DNA of 64,000 nucleotides from Delphinus delphis (Eukaryota; Chordata; Mammalia; Artiodactyla; Delphinidae). The notes beneath the pieces are model-generated. The model had not been told where the DNA came from and did not search any database. It saw nothing but the letters and a program-made list of their open reading frames with translations. The stretch lies in contig NC_082691.1 of the NCBI RefSeq assembly GCF_949987515.2, forward strand, positions 59,961,740-60,025,739, written 5' to 3'. A program made the position numbers and the translations under genes. This document shows positions 35,551 to 48,414 of this stretch, piece after piece (within the stretch, counting starts at the first letter, position 1; each line of letters begins with the position of its first letter).

Positions 35551-35953
35551 CAGATGACCCTTGAACAGTGCAGGGGGTAGGGATGCCAACCCCCCTTCCC
35601 CCCGCACAGTAAAAAATCTGTGTATAACTTTTTTTTTTTTTTTGCGCGACGCGGGCCTCTCACTGCTGTGGCCTCTCCCGTTGTGGAGCACAGGCTCTGG
35701 ACGCGCAGACTCAGCGGCCATGGCTCACGGGCACAGCCGCTCCGCGGCATGTGGGACCTTCCCGGACCGGGGCAGGAACCCGTGTCCCCTGCATCGGCAG
35801 GCGAACTCTCAACCACTGCCCCACCAGGGAAGCCCTGCAAGTTTTTTTGAATGGTGGCAAATCTCAAGAAAATTTTCCAGTATACTTATTGAAAAATATC
35901 TGCATATAAGTGGACCTGTGCAGTTCAAACCTGTGTTGTCCAAGGGTCAATTG
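35551..35953 (+). mobile_element. Tigger-type DNA transposon, split by a SINE
   Basis: The ends 'cagatgacccttgaacagtg' (35551) and 'gttgtccaagggtcaattg' (ending 35953) are imperfect inverted repeats of the Tigger/pogo kind, each bordered by TA, the family's target duplication (35549-35550 and 35954-35955). Without the SINE inserted at 35630-35835 it is about 200 bp, so it is a short non-autonomous derivative with no transposase. Confidence 0.75.
35630..35835 (-). mobile_element. CHR-type SINE inserted in a Tigger element
   Basis: Minus-strand CHR SINE: T tract, 'gacgcgggcctctcactgct', 'acgcgcagactcagcggcca' and the end 'caccagggaagccc'. It sits inside the Tigger-type element, so it is the younger insertion. 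No clean target duplication was found, perhaps because the site was T-rich. Confidence 0.93.
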
Positions 35954-35984
35954 TATAAATAAATAATAAAATAAATAATATGTA

Positions 35985-36250
35985 CTTTATATATTTTAAT
36001 ATATATTTTTTATATTTGTATCATATTATGTGCCAGATACTGTGCTGGGCTCTGTGAAAATAATGGAGAGAAAAATAAACAGACATGATCATGGAACACA
36101 TGGTCTATTGAGGGTGATGGACATTAATTAAAGCTTTATACAAATACCTATAAATTGTAACCCTTTAAAGTACAAATGCATGTTGGTATGAAAATATCTA
36201 GTAGAAGAGCTTGACTTTGTTAGGAAGGTCAGGGAAGATTTTTCTGAGAA
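35985..36250 (-). repeat. L2-like LINE fragment, antisense
   Basis: 'attatgtgccagatactgtg', 'gctgggctctgtgaaaataa' and 'tgttaggaaggtcagggaag' follow the antisense L2 3' pattern. Confidence 0.5.
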
Positions 36251-36304
36251 ATTTTGAAAGACTTTCAATTCTTAAAGTCTCAAACTTTAAGAATAGTGAT
36301 GGCG

Positions 36305-36366
36305 ATATATATATATATATATACGACATATATATATATATGTTGTATATATACACACATATATAC

Positions 36367-36425
<59 letters not shown>

Positions 36426-36426
36426 C
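36305..36426 (+). repeat. Compound (AT)n(GT)n(AT)n microsatellite
   Basis: Two AT blocks and a final long AT block surround a GT block at about 36367-36386. Such AT runs extrude cruciforms easily and often vary in length. The Ile/Tyr-rich frames across it are artefacts. Confidence 0.97.
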
Positions 36427-37564
36427 AGCCAATCAATTATCTGATTTGAAATAGTTTTAATAGTTCAACATTTCTTTCTGCTTCTACCTCAAGTCCCACG
36501 GTATGCCCACTTTCTTTGGTGGGTTCTATGTATGTCTTCCATTTTATACAGCAAGCACCCAGCTGTGCAAAAAAGGATAAATCACTTTTAACTTTAGCCA
36601 AAGGCTGGACAAAAAGAGGCCTCCTCTTTCTACTTCTCAACCCTTCCCACCAACATGGTCTTAGTTTCAAAGCTGATGACGAAGATTGAACGTGCAAAAG
36701 GGTCTGGCTTATGGCTCTTTCTTTTGGCAGCAGCAACCTTGGGAATAATTGAGAGATCACATTTCAGACCCATTTTGCACACCATCAAAGCAAAGGGGAT
36801 AGGACTGATGCTTTTGAAATTGGAGGGGCCAGGCCAGTTTTCATGTTACTCCAGTTGAAGTTCTCTGGCGTCACAAGTTCAGCAGATGGATATCATACAC
36901 CTACCTCTGGTGTGGTGTTCTGGGTTCCTTGGGAAATCCGATCCTTGGCCTCACTTTCATCATGCCTACCACAGCGCTTTAGGCCAAGGCCTCCTAAATC
37001 ACGTCATTCAACCCCCCTCCACCCAGTGGGCCTAAATGTTGAGGATTTCCCTGACCTCTCCCAAAGGGACCACCTTTCTGACTGGAGGATTCTTCTCAGA
37101 GACGATATGGTGCAATTTTTATGAGACTGTGGGGTATGTGGCAGCTACATAGCTATGATGAGTGAATATTCCCCCAAATCAAACATGATGAGTGAGAACT
37201 CCCCAGAATTGCTTTTACTAAATATCTGGGCAGCCAGGCCAGTGGGGGACCAAGATAAAGGTGGTCACTTCAAGGTTAGAGATGCTTTAAATAAAACAAA
37301 CTGAAATTTTACTCTTCCCAAGGGGCAAAAAGGAGCCAAGTACGCTGAATACCTCAGAACTGAATTTCTTGCATTGCATATATTAGAAGAAAAGTATGAT
37401 CTAGACTACAACTTATTTCCATAGCAGCTCTCTCGGATCCAAAAGAAGTGAGCCACAGATGCTTAGAAGCATCTCAGTTGCCCACTTTGAACAGTTCATA
37501 TTAAACTATTGACAGGAGGATGCACTAGAATTTTCTTTTCCTATTTTTCTATCCAAATAAAACA

Positions 37565-37590
37565 CTTTTTTTTTTTTTTTTTTTTTTTTT
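37565..37590 (+). repeat. Poly(T) run
   Basis: About 25 T bases in a row directly before a MIR. No recognisable retroelement body is attached on either side. Confidence 0.9.
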
Positions 37591-37594
37591 GCCA

Positions 37595-37835
37595 TATGTG
37601 AAGCCTTTTGAATGGGTTAAGAGCATAAGCTTGTAGCTAGATAGACCTGGGTTCAAGTCCTGGTCCGACCAGTTAACAGCTCTGTGACCTTGGACATGCT
37701 TATCTTCTCCCCACCTTGGTTACATCATCCATAAAGTGTGGATATTAGCAATCAACTCACATAGCTGTCATCAGAAATAAATGTATGCATCAGATAATGC
37801 ATACATAGAGTATTTAGCATTGTGTTCATTTTAAG
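37595..37835 (+). repeat. MIR SINE, sense
   Basis: 'ggttaagagcataagcttgt', 'acctgggttcaagtcctggt', 'cagctctgtgaccttggaca' and 'acagagtatttagcattgtg' type blocks give a full-length sense MIR, including the tRNA-like B box 'gggttcaagtcc'. Confidence 0.88.
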
Positions 37836-37839
37836 GACA

Positions 37840-40800
37840 CAAAAGTATTCGCTGTTATTATTGTTGCGATTGTTATTAGCATGTGATAGTGATTTTCAAT
37901 AGTGAGAAGGATCCCAGTTTGCTTAATGACTTGTGAGCCTTGGAGCTAGGACAGTGCCATATGATGCTGTTCCCAGCATACCCGGTGCTTAAATTTGCAC
38001 TGGGACCAAGCCCATAATTTAGTATGAAACATAAAATGTGTGATGTTCCAGCCTGCGCTCAAGAATGTGGTTAATGGATAGTTAAACTTTCCTGAGGCAA
38101 ACTCAGAAATTACTGGATCCATTATCTCCTTGGCAGGATAAGCAGTGCAGCTCTTTTCCTTTCCCAGCTACAAAATGCCTGTTGACAGACAATCTGGAAC
38201 CCAAGGGTTGGATAAGTATGGGTTACATGAGGCCTTCCGTTTTGATCCTCTGTTATTGCTTTCTGATGAAGTGTAGACATTTGGCCACCAGGAGCAGAGA
38301 GCAATACAGAAGAGCATATACCTCTTTGTAAGTGGAAAGCTCATCTCTTGGTCCTGCTTACTGTACCACAAGCGTTTTCAGGTGTCCACTGGGGATGCTG
38401 AATGATACGTCCTTTCCAGTGTACTCTCCACCAATAAAATGTGATAACAGTACCCTTGGGAATGTTTAGAGAGACGTGATTCCAGATCAGGAAAGTTCAA
38501 CAGTGGACCTGGAGAGTCTGGCCTAGATGCAAGTCAGATTTCATGCAAATAATTCTTGGCTGGATCCAACTTAGGTTTGGATGTTTCTTTTAATTTGCTG
38601 TTGGACCAGATTAAAGGGAGTAAATAACCTGTCCTCATTCCCAACCTAGGACCACATCAACCCCTACCTCAACTCTAGACCCTCCTCGTTCTCCTGACTT
38701 TGGGACCCTGACGAGCCACAGCTTAGCTGAGTCTTGCTGGTTCTACTTGGCAAGGATTCCCAGCCTATGTGGGAGGAAGGATGGTCTCCAAGGCATGGGA
38801 GAGCAAAATGGGGAGTAAAGAACAGGATGCCTCATTGGACTGCCTTCCATCAGGGGGAAAAGAGATAATACTTGTTCACTACATTTGAGTTCTAAGAAGG
38901 TGGGAAGATGGACCTAGAATTATACTTCTTTGGCAAACTGATGTTGATTTCTCTCTGAAGGAAAAGGCAGGAAAGGGAGCTAAAACTAAGATTTATTTAT
39001 TCATGAACTTGGCATTTCAATGAGTTATCTCACGTAAGAGAAGGTGTGTGAAAATGGTGGGTAACCATTCGGAGGGCTAGAAGGATTTTTTGTGTGTGGT
39101 GGAATGTTTTAAAGCTACCCTCGAGCATCATCAGACACTTGGTCTGTGAATTATTTCTCTGATCATTAGACTCAAGAATTGTAACAACTTCTCGTGATGC
39201 ATTTGGCCATTCCTTGTGTCCCAGGTTAATTAGTACTGGCAAGTCCATTAAGCCAGTGTAATATCACTCACCCCTCACCCAGAACTAGTGATTGAGCATC
39301 TTGAGGGCCACACGCCTTCTTTACCTCACTCCATCCATCATTACTTTATCTGAATCTTGCTCCCTCTGTGAAATTGGCCTTTTGCTCAATTTACATTCCG
39401 TGCAGTGACCTGATAGTGTGAAAAAGCTCAGCGTAGGTACAACCAGGGAGTTTTCCCTACACAGTTTAAAGGGGATCTTGACTTAAAGTAGGGTGGGATT
39501 ATTTTTATGCTCTATGGTATATTTTAGTGGAAAGAAATTTCATTTGTTTTTGATAAGTGAGGGGAAACTCACTTTTTTTGAGTATCTGAAGTGACTTAGA
39601 AAAGGCAAAATAAGACTCATAGCTTTTGACGGTGTGTTCTCATACACAGCCCCAACCTTTCTCCTGTTTTGCTGACAGATTTCGAAGAGAATTTTCTGTA
39701 AGATAAAGATGGTTGTTTTCTGTACATTAAATTACAAGAGATTAGAAACATTCCCTTTTCTTCAAATTGTGTTGGCAGTTTGATCTGTAGGAGGTGATCG
39801 AAGCTTCAGCTTTCAGCTAATTACTATAGCTTAAGTTTCTGTCTGAAAGTTTCATTTTAGTTCATTTGAAGTATATACAGGAAAGAAGAGAGAGAGAGGG
39901 AAGGATTGTAACAAATATGGTGTATTAGCTCAGATTGTATTTGGAATTTTCTTCCTCAAATAATATTAATTATAAAAGATGTGAAAATAAGCCCGTAACT
40001 ATGTTTTCTTGGGGTTTTTTTCTTTCCTACTTATTAAAACTGAATCCATGAGAATGTCTGGAAATATAAAAATAATTTTAGAAGATGATATTTGCAAGCA
40101 GATTTTGGTCTGTTATTAACATGAGACTGTACTTGGGGGGGGTGTGAGAAGGTCTTTCACAGATACTTCATCTAGCCAAAGTTGATACCCCATTTCACAG
40201 CACAGCCTCTGTCAGTGATGAGTCCCTAAGTGTATAATGACAGATGTCCCCAGCTCTGTACTATTGCCAATTAGTAAAATTATAAAATCGATTTCTATCT
40301 TACAAATAGGGAACTTTGGTTCTTAAAGTTCCAGGGCAAGCCCAGTTTTTGTCGATTGTTTTAGCTAAGACTTCATTCTTTGATCATCGTATTGTCCTTG
40401 TAAGCTGTCTAACAGGTCAGGAATATTTAGTCAATGCCTGGATGTGAGAATTGTTCCGTGATGATCTTTAAGATACCTATTGTCCATCCTTTTGTGATGT
40501 GCCTGCCTCGATAGAAATGCCGTCTGTGATTTGATTTCTGCTTGTCGTGAAGTTCAAGGGGGATGAATGGAGTTATTAAAAGGAGCCATCCATGTTGAGA
40601 GGGTGGGGAGCGAGGTGTGTCTGGTAGGAGTTGGTGTGTGGGGGTGGAGGCTTAGGGAGGGCTGTAGGTACGTAGCACACTGTAGTGACTCCTGCCTCTT
40701 CCCAATCCTCTCTCCCCACTTCCAGTTCCATACCCCGGCCTTTATATCCCTGGATCCCTAGACCTGCCTTGTATCCTCCCTTCCTTAACACCCACCTCTC

Positions 40801-41995
40801 CCTGAGTTCCCTAATGTGCCTTGGTGGTTTGGAAAGAAAATGCTGTTTGCATCCAGGAGTTGCTGAACAGGGGTAGAGGAGCAGTGCAGACACTCTCTGT
40901 CCATTTCCTCGGCGTGCCCAGCCAAGCACTAGGCACAAGGCTTAACATTAATCAGAGCAGCTGCGTGAAGGTCAGACAGCGGGCCTTATGAGTAATTTCA
41001 TATACGTCCAGTTTTTTAGCGTGGTTTTCCCGAGAATCCCTTTTGTGATAAAACTCACTGTAGCAGGCAAATGCCTGTGGTGGTTTAATTTAATGACATG
41101 AGAAGCAAGGATGGTAGGAGGGAGATAGAGAAGCGAAGGAGTTAGCTAGTACACAATTTATGTGAGAGAAACAGTTTGCAGGCTAGACAGTCGTCCGAAG
41201 ATTTTGTTTGCTTTAAGATTTGGTGTGAGGCAAAGGCAAATTTTTCAGATTATTCCTATTCTACTACAAACACTGGGTAAAATGTGAAAGAATTGTGCCA
41301 CTGACACCGTCCCTGTTGTAGAAAAGCCAGAGGTGTGAGGGACAGGAACGGGAGTTATCCAAAAAATACTTGCAGTACATATTCCAGGGTGTTTAAGTAT
41401 GCGTTCTCCTCTAGAGGAGTTGTGGGACTCAGAAACCACACAGGTAAATAAACAGCTCAACCCAAGTTAACACATTTCAGCTAAGAGTTATAACAGCCTC
41501 TTTGCCTCCCCTATCCCACCCCACCCTGCTAGAGCTTCGGTAAAGGGTCATTTCAACCAACATGAGTTTCACGTTCTTTCCTTTTTCTGCGTCTACCTTC
41601 TGGTTGGGTATATACAACCAAAATGAGAGAATCAAACGAGCAAAGGAAAGGAACATGTAACATTCCCAAGAATGGATTATCTCCCTTCAAATAATCGCCA
41701 TGTTGGTCTTCATCTTGGGGGATCCTTAGACCTTCTTTTATCCCTATTGTTGGGAGGGAGGGGAGGTGATGCCTGGTTCTACGTAATAAACTTTAGTAGA
41801 CACTGTCTATTTTAGTGTATGGAGGGTGGGGTAAAATAGGAATTGTTCTAGAGACATAGAGGATAACGACAATAGAAAAACACAAAAGTAGGAACTATGT
41901 GAAACAAATATAGGAGGAGTGGGGAAATGAAAAGGGTATTAGGCAAACTGGACAAGCAGGGATGCAGTCTTTGAAGGTGGGAAAGTAGTGGGGAT
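37840..41995. other. Repeat-poor intronic stretch
   Basis: About 4.1 kb in which I recognised no interspersed repeat, exon or RNA gene. Open frames of 60-120 codons have no splice context or recognisable motif. Low repeat content is a weak hint of constraint only. Confidence 0.45.
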
Positions 41996-41999
41996 CATT

Positions 42000-42230
42000 A
42001 AAGACACAGGTGCTAGAACTAGACCCCTGGGTTTGAAACCTGAGAACTCCATTTGCTAAATGTGTGACTGGGAGAAATGTACCTCAATCCCTCTGAGCCT
42101 CAGTTTTCTCATCTGTGAAATGGAAATAATAATAGAGACCATTTGAAAGGGTATTTGTAATGTATAGAGGAGGCAGCCCACGAGCACTGGGCCCATGGAA
42201 AGTGCTCATCATGTGTTTGCTTCAATTATG
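42000..42230 (+). repeat. MIR SINE, sense
   Basis: 'cctgggtttgaaacctgaga', 'aaatgtgtgactgggagaaa', 'tctgagcctcagttttctca' and 'tctgtgaaatggaaataata' are typical sense MIR blocks. Confidence 0.88.
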
Positions 42231-42734
42231 AATGGGGTCTTAATAGCTTTAAGTGACAGAATAGGAAAGAGAGCTCTACACTTGGAACTTCTAGTTGCAT
42301 TGGGAATATTTCTGTACATGAAATGGCTGAAAAGTTAAGCAAGACAGATCAAAGCCACTCAGAAATCTTGGAGATTGTTAATTCAATTCTTCGGTCTGGA
42401 AAAAATAGATATCTCTTAAAATTCTGTTTGCTGTAGAGGCCATTGAAGCATTACTGTAAAGATATAGGACAAAAAAGGTATGTTTGGGCAGAAAGTTTTT
42501 GCTAGAGGCTTTTTTAAGCACCATAAAATTGGGACACATTATTGAGAACTTCTTATGGTCACCAAAAGGTAAAAGCCATAAAGTGAATGTATAATATTCA
42601 TGTGTAATCGATTTGTGAATAGATTATTCTATAGCATATTTTTATCCAGTCAGGACAGATCTTTTCTCTTTATACAACTAATCTTATCTGTGTCAGAATT
42701 CACAAATTTGGACAATTTTAAAATAAGAACGTGT

Positions 42735-43340
42735 TTCCAAATGTCCTTCAGTGGAGGAATTGTTAACCAAACACTGGTACATCCATACCATGGAATATTA
42801 CTCAGCAATAAAAAGTAACAAACTATTGACACATGCAATAACTTAGGTGGATCTCAGGGGAATTACAGTTAATGGAAAAAGCTAACCTCAAAAAATTACA
42901 TACTATATGTTTCCATTAATGTAACATTCTTGATATGACAGAATTATAGAGATGGAGAGCCGACTAGTAGTTGCTAAGAGTTAGGGTTGGTGGAGGGGCT
43001 GGAAGTAGCTATAAAGAGGTGTTGTGAGTAATCCTTCTGGTGATGGAATAGTCTGTATCTTGATTGTGGTGGTGACCACACAAATCTACATATATGTTAA
43101 ATTTTAGAGAACTAAACACATACACACAATGAGTGCCTATAAAACTGGTGAAATAAACTCTGTGGATTGTATCAGTGTCAGTTTCTTGATTTGACGTTGC
43201 ATTATAACTATGAAAGATGTTACCTTTGGAGGAAACTGAGTGAAGAGTACGAAGGACCTCCCTGTGCAATTTTATGCAACCTTTTGTGAATCTATAATTA
43301 TTCCTCCCCCTCAAGATTGAAAAATCAAAGATACGTTTAA
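42735..43340 (+). mobile_element. L1M-type LINE 3' end, sense
   Basis: 'aaatgtccttcagtggagga', 'catggaatattactcagcaa', 'agagatggagagccgactag', 'tctgtatcttgattgtggtg' and 'ttttgtgaatctataattat' give the end of ORF2 and the 3' UTR of an old mammalian L1 in sense orientation. Truncated at the 5' side, with no intact frame. Confidence 0.82.
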
Positions 43341-44565
43341 TTTCTAATTTGATTTTAAGTTAGTTGATTTCCACAATCCTACCCTGACAAGACAAGGTTC
43401 TCCCCTTTCAGGCACCCATGATAATCACTGAAAAGATCGACCGACTGATTGCTTTTTGAATGTGAGCATCTTAGGGTCAACAACTGCATACTACCCCGAA
43501 ATTCATAAATTCACTGGATTCCATGGCTACCAGATGAAGATTCAATGACAGAAACCTTTATGTGCGATTAGGTGAACTCTAAAAAGCATGAAGAACGACT
43601 TGTCCACAGCCTTTAAGAACTTAGCCAGTACGACCCCAAATGTTTTGTTTTGATCACAGCCTATCTGTTGAGGTCTTCTGATCACATTGAAAGAGGAATT
43701 GGGCAGTCACTGATCTGAATCCTTGTTCCATGTAGTACCAGCTCCCTTATCACTATCCCTGTAACCTTTCTATCTCAACCAGATGGCAAAACAGGGAGGA
43801 GAGGCTGCAGTAGACTGTTCAGAACTGGGGCGCCCCAACCAGGGGGAAGTTGTCTCAAAGAAGGTCTTTGTTGCCTGTGACCACCACTGAACAGTGACTA
43901 CAATCTGAATGTGTGTGACATCCTGCTGTGGGAGTTTGTATTTAGCTTGTAGATCTTCCAAGGAGTGTGATTTTTTGAGGAATAATAACTGATTTGTCTG
44001 GGCCCTTTTCTGCCCATATTTTGAATTTAGATTTTTTTTTTTCCATTCCAGGTTTAAACCTGGTAAGCTTACTGAACATGCTGCTTTCTGCCCCTATGTT
44101 TTAGTTAGTTGGTTAGTCAGTGAGTTAGCTGGTATGTTACAGCCAGTTGTGCTTTTAGTTTAGAAAACAGAGTGCGGAAGATCTTGCTGTAGATTTAGGG
44201 GGTCTTTAGGTAATTTGTAAATGTGCATTGTTGATGTAAGAAGGAATGTGTCCTCAGGAGATCTGTGGCCAGAGCTGGATTGTTTCACAAATTTAAGGGT
44301 AGTGCTGACATAGGAATATGTAGAGCATATAGTATTTAGAGAGATGGTATGCATAAAAGAGTGGTAATCCTCTGCATTTGTGTGACGCTTAAAAAGTTTT
44401 CAAACCAGATCACATGCATCTTTTTGTAATCTCACTCCAGGTAGAGCAGGAATGTGGGACAATTTCCAACTACATTTTTTTTTTAAACAAATAAAGAACC
44501 AAAGGAGACTAGAAGGGCCATGACTTATTCAAGGTCCCTACTACAGGAAGCAGGGAATCAAAGAC

Positions 44566-44794
44566 GAGTTATAAATTTTTTTTTTTGTGGTACGCGGGCC
44601 TCTCACTGTTGTGGCCTCTCCCGTTGCGGAGCACAGGCTCCGGACGCGCAGGCTCAGCGGCCATGGCTCACGGGCCTAGCTGCTGCGCGGCATGTGGGAT
44701 CTTCCCAGACCTGGGCATGAACCTGTGTCCCCTGTATCGGCAGGCGGACTCTTAACCACTGCGCCACCAGGGAAGCCCGAGTTATAAAATTTTT
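44566..44794 (-). mobile_element. CHR-type SINE with target-site duplication
   Basis: The element (44581-44778) reads backwards from a T tract through 'acgcgggcctctcactgttg' to 'cgccaccagggaagccc'. The flanks are 'gagttataaattttt' (44566) and 'gagttataaaattttt' (44779), identical apart from one A. It is short and little diverged, so a younger copy. Confidence 0.95.
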
Positions 44795-46389
44795 ATTTTG
44801 GTGCTCTTTTCCCTGGAACCCACTGCCTCTACACACACCCTTGATACCAAAGAAATATGACAAATTCTATTTCTCCTTTACATTGGCTTTAGATATTGGA
44901 AAGAATCTATGTTTATGGTGAGATCTGGGTTTATTTTCTGCCATCAGAGGCTCACATGGGTGAGAGATTGACCTTGAGAAATGTCAATGAAAGGATCATT
45001 TTAATGGCCATTGATCTTTTGAATATATGGTTAACAGAGTTTATAAACCCTTTTTTCCCTTATAGAACTAGATAATGTAAGACAAGACTGCCTACTAAGT
45101 AGTGCCTGATGTAGACTTACTATTCAGAAGAATTAAAACTTTTTTCGTTTGAATATTTGTTCTATTTTAGTGGTTTGATTAACCTTCTCTTTAGTGGTTT
45201 GATTAACTGTCTTATTGGTCAGATAATCTGTCTGATGAAGGAAGTATTGCTCTTTCTAGGGCAAGAATCCAACATAATTTCTCACTAAATGATAAAATAA
45301 TAAATATTAAATAAGTAATAAAATAATAAAATAGTCATGAGCACAGCCCTCTCTGTAATTCTTCTCAGTATACATCATCTTAGTTGTCTCCTGTTTTTGC
45401 CTTAGTTTTTTTCATGTGTTACAATACCATAGATTAAAATAATCTTATCATTGGGATCAAAATTGTTTCAGTTGAAGTAGAAAGGTTCTTAATGACAAAC
45501 ACTACTCTTAAATAATTTTAACTAATTTATCCTTTTGCTTTATTTCAAAAAAAATTATGTAAGTTGATTTATTGCTTGCATTATACCCCAGAGCCCTGGA
45601 AGAATTAATATTTTCTCTTCCAATCATTATGTGACAGCAGCTTGAGGACAAATAGAACCCAGGAGCTGATGTTTACGTAAAGACTTAGGACACAGAACAA
45701 TTTATGCCTTTTCTTATTTGAAAAAGTTGAGTCACACAGGAAGGTCTTAGAGGACATCAGGAAACAGAATAGCCTAATAATTTTGATAATTAGGATTCTT
45801 CTGACACTGGGATGGCTTATATAGAGCGTATCAGGTCCATAGACAACTGTATGTCTCACACAACCAAAAATATCCTTGCTTGGTCCTAACAAGAAGAAAG
45901 TATTCGTGTTTGGTGTTAAGTGGTGGTAAGTGAAAACTTCTAATTTATAAACCCAGGAAAATTCTACTTTAGGTGAGAAGAATATCAGTAGGTTCAGAAA
46001 TAAGTAATCCACAATTGCTTTGTACTTTAGTATTTTCCCAAATTCTTCTAGATATTGTGAGAAAACCCATCTCTTTCTTCTCTCTCTGATGTCATCATCA
46101 AGCACTTATCTTGCATCTGTTTGGTCAAAGACCTAACACTTTAAGGCGTGTGTGGGAAAGAGTATGGGAAGGGTCTTCTTTTCTATGTTTAGCCTTCATG
46201 CTTGGAATCCCCTTCTTCCAAAAATATCTTCTTGGGGAAACCCAAACAATGTGCTAAAATTAATACCCCAAAAGGAAATGAACTGGAGTTGACCTTTGCA
46301 ACTTCCCACTCCTTGTTTCCTGCTATTCTAGTGACTTTCTCAAAAATGGCACTTGTCCATCCCTGGTCTGGTTATCAGAGTTGAAGCTG

Positions 46390-46755
46390 ATTTCCTGACC
46401 ATGAGATGCAGGAGTGAGGGGCACAGGACTTTGAGCAAAATGGTAGGTTTGGCAAGTCAAGATTAGAGATGACAGACACAGAAGAATGCATTTGTTATGA
46501 TTCTGTTTCCACGAAATGCTAGAATAGGCAAAATGCCCTGTAGGAACAGAGAGCATGTTAGTGGTGGCCCAGGAGGGGACCGGCAGCAAAAGGACATGAG
46601 AGAAATTTTGGGGTGACAAAACTGTCTTATGTCTTGATTATGTTGGTGGTGACACAGGTGTAGACACTTGCCAATACTCAATGACTTTCCACATGAAAGG
46701 GATAAATTTTATCATACATAATTTATATCTCAATAAAGTTGATTAAAAAAATTGT
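46390..46755 (+). mobile_element. L1M-type LINE 3' end, sense
   Basis: 'gcatgttagtggtggcccag', 'actgtcttatgtcttgatta', 'ggtggtgacacaggtgtaga' and 'atctcaataaagttgattaa' are the 3' end of an old L1, ending in the usual AATAAAG and an A-rich tail. Confidence 0.8.
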
Positions 46756-47106
46756 GATTAGAATACAATTTGAAAATCATTACTGCCATCTCCTTGCTTG
46801 TCCTTTAATCTTGTCTTCAGGACAGAGGAAATGACAATATTTGGGGACAATATTTTGATAGCAAGCACCACTGTTTATGTTTTATAAGATTAAAATGTCC
46901 ATGTAATACCACTGAAAGATAATTTATCTCATGAAGCAGGATTGTTCTGCTTAATTTGAGACATTGACATTCTGTTCTTCAAATTATCCTATGCCTGCGG
47001 GTAGAAATACTCGTATGACTTAAAAATATTTACATATTAATTTCATTGCTTCCCTGCTAAGAGTGTGAATAATCACCCAACGAGTTACTCCCATGTCTTC
47101 TTGATT

Positions 47107-47435
47107 CAAATCACACACCTTTTTTACAAAAAAAAATTATTTATTTATTTATTTTTGGCTGTGTTGGGTCTTCATTTCTGTGCAAGGGCTTTCTCTAGTT
47201 GCGGCGAGCGGGGGCCACTCTTCATTGCGGTGCGCAGGCCTCTCACTGTCGCGGCCTCTCCCGTTGTGGAGCACAGGCTCCAGATGCGCAGGCTCAGTAG
47301 TTGTGGCTCACAGGCCTAGTTGCTCCGCGGCATGTGGGACCTTCCCGGGCCAGGGATCGAACCCATGTCCCCTGCATTGGCAGGTGGATTCTCAACCACC
47401 ACGCCACCAGGGAAGCCCTGAAATCTCACACCTTT
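47107..47435 (-). mobile_element. CHR-1-like longer SINE with imperfect target duplication
   Basis: The element (about 47128-47418) is the long CHR form: 'ttatttatttatttttggct', 'gggctttctctagttgcggc', 'cctctcactgtcgcggcctc' and the end 'cgccaccagggaagccc'. The flanks 'caaatcacacacctttt' (47107) and 'tgaaatctcacaccttt' (47419) look like a diverged duplication. It is related to the copy at 24.6-24.9 kb. Confidence 0.9.
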
Positions 47436-48036
47436 GTATGGCTTTCCTGGCAGATACCTTTGGTGTCCCTGCCCAGCTTTGGTATGAGAACAGCCACTCA
47501 CCCCGGAAAAGAATCCTCAGCAAGCAGAAATGGCTCATATTCACTTGCCCTCTGCTTCCTGATTACAAAATGTTCCTAATCAGAACTGGCTCCTGTTAAG
47601 CCTTTGCAATCTTTGTTAGATGCAGCATGGCATTTCCTTCTCTGTATATGCTCTTTTCTTTTTAATTGTCTCAGGAATACCATCTTACGTTATACATATA
47701 AGGTCGTCAGAAATAAATAAGAGATTTATCTGCTGACAAATATAATGATCCCTTTGAGAAACTAGATTGTGGTTACTATAGTTAGGCTTTGGAGGCAAAT
47801 ATAAAAGTTGTGATTTTCCGATTATTTTGCAGGACTCATTTCAAAGAGATTCTAGGTGAATGGCAACCCTTTAACTAGTATTTAAAATGTGAACTTTGAA
47901 AAGATATACGTACCCCCATATTCATTGCAACACTATTTACAAGAGCCAAGACATGGAGCCAACCTAATTGTCCATCAACAGATGAATGGGTAAAGAAGAT
48001 GTGGCGTGTGTATATATATATATACATATACATACA

Positions 48037-48270
48037 CAGTTGAGTTCTGAACAACATGGGTTTGAACTGCATGGGTCCACTCATACACAGGTTGTTTTTG
48101 ATAGTAAATACTACTGTACTACATGATCCACACTTGGTTGAATCCACGGATGCAGAACCTTGGGTATGAAGGAACCATGGATACGGAGGGCCAACTAAAA
48201 GTTATAGCAGATTTCCGACTGCATAGAGGGTCAATGCCCCCAACTCCCACGTTGTTTCAGAGTCGACTGT
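48037..48270 (-). mobile_element. MER2/Tigger-like DNA transposon nested in L1M
   Basis: About 234 bp with terminal inverted repeats: 'cagttgagttctgaacaaca' at one end and the reverse complement 'cagtcgactctgaaacaacg' at the other, about five mismatches over 24 bases. Internal text ('gatccacacttggttgaatc', 'catggatacggagggccaac') is typical of MER2/Tigger. No transposase frame. It is younger than the L1M it splits. Strand is arbitrary. Confidence 0.75.
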
Positions 48271-48389
48271 ACCATGGAGTATTATTCAGCCATAACAAAG
48301 AAGGAAATCCTGCCTTTTGTAACAACATGGGTAGACTTAAAACACTAACCCATAGATACAGAGAATGGACTGGTGGTGGCCAGAGGTGA

Positions 48390-48414
48390 GGGGAGGGGTT
48401 GGGGAGGGGAGGGG
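48390..48414 (+). other. G-quadruplex-type motif
   Basis: Five runs of GGGG separated by one or two bases (A, TT, A, A), within the tail of the L1M copy. This matches the standard G-quadruplex pattern on the sense strand. Confidence 0.75.

Noticed and set aside
45605..46105. 166-codon open frame on the minus strand
   Set aside because: AT-rich intron read in a low-stop frame. Hydrophobic and aromatic residues are scattered and no family pattern is seen.
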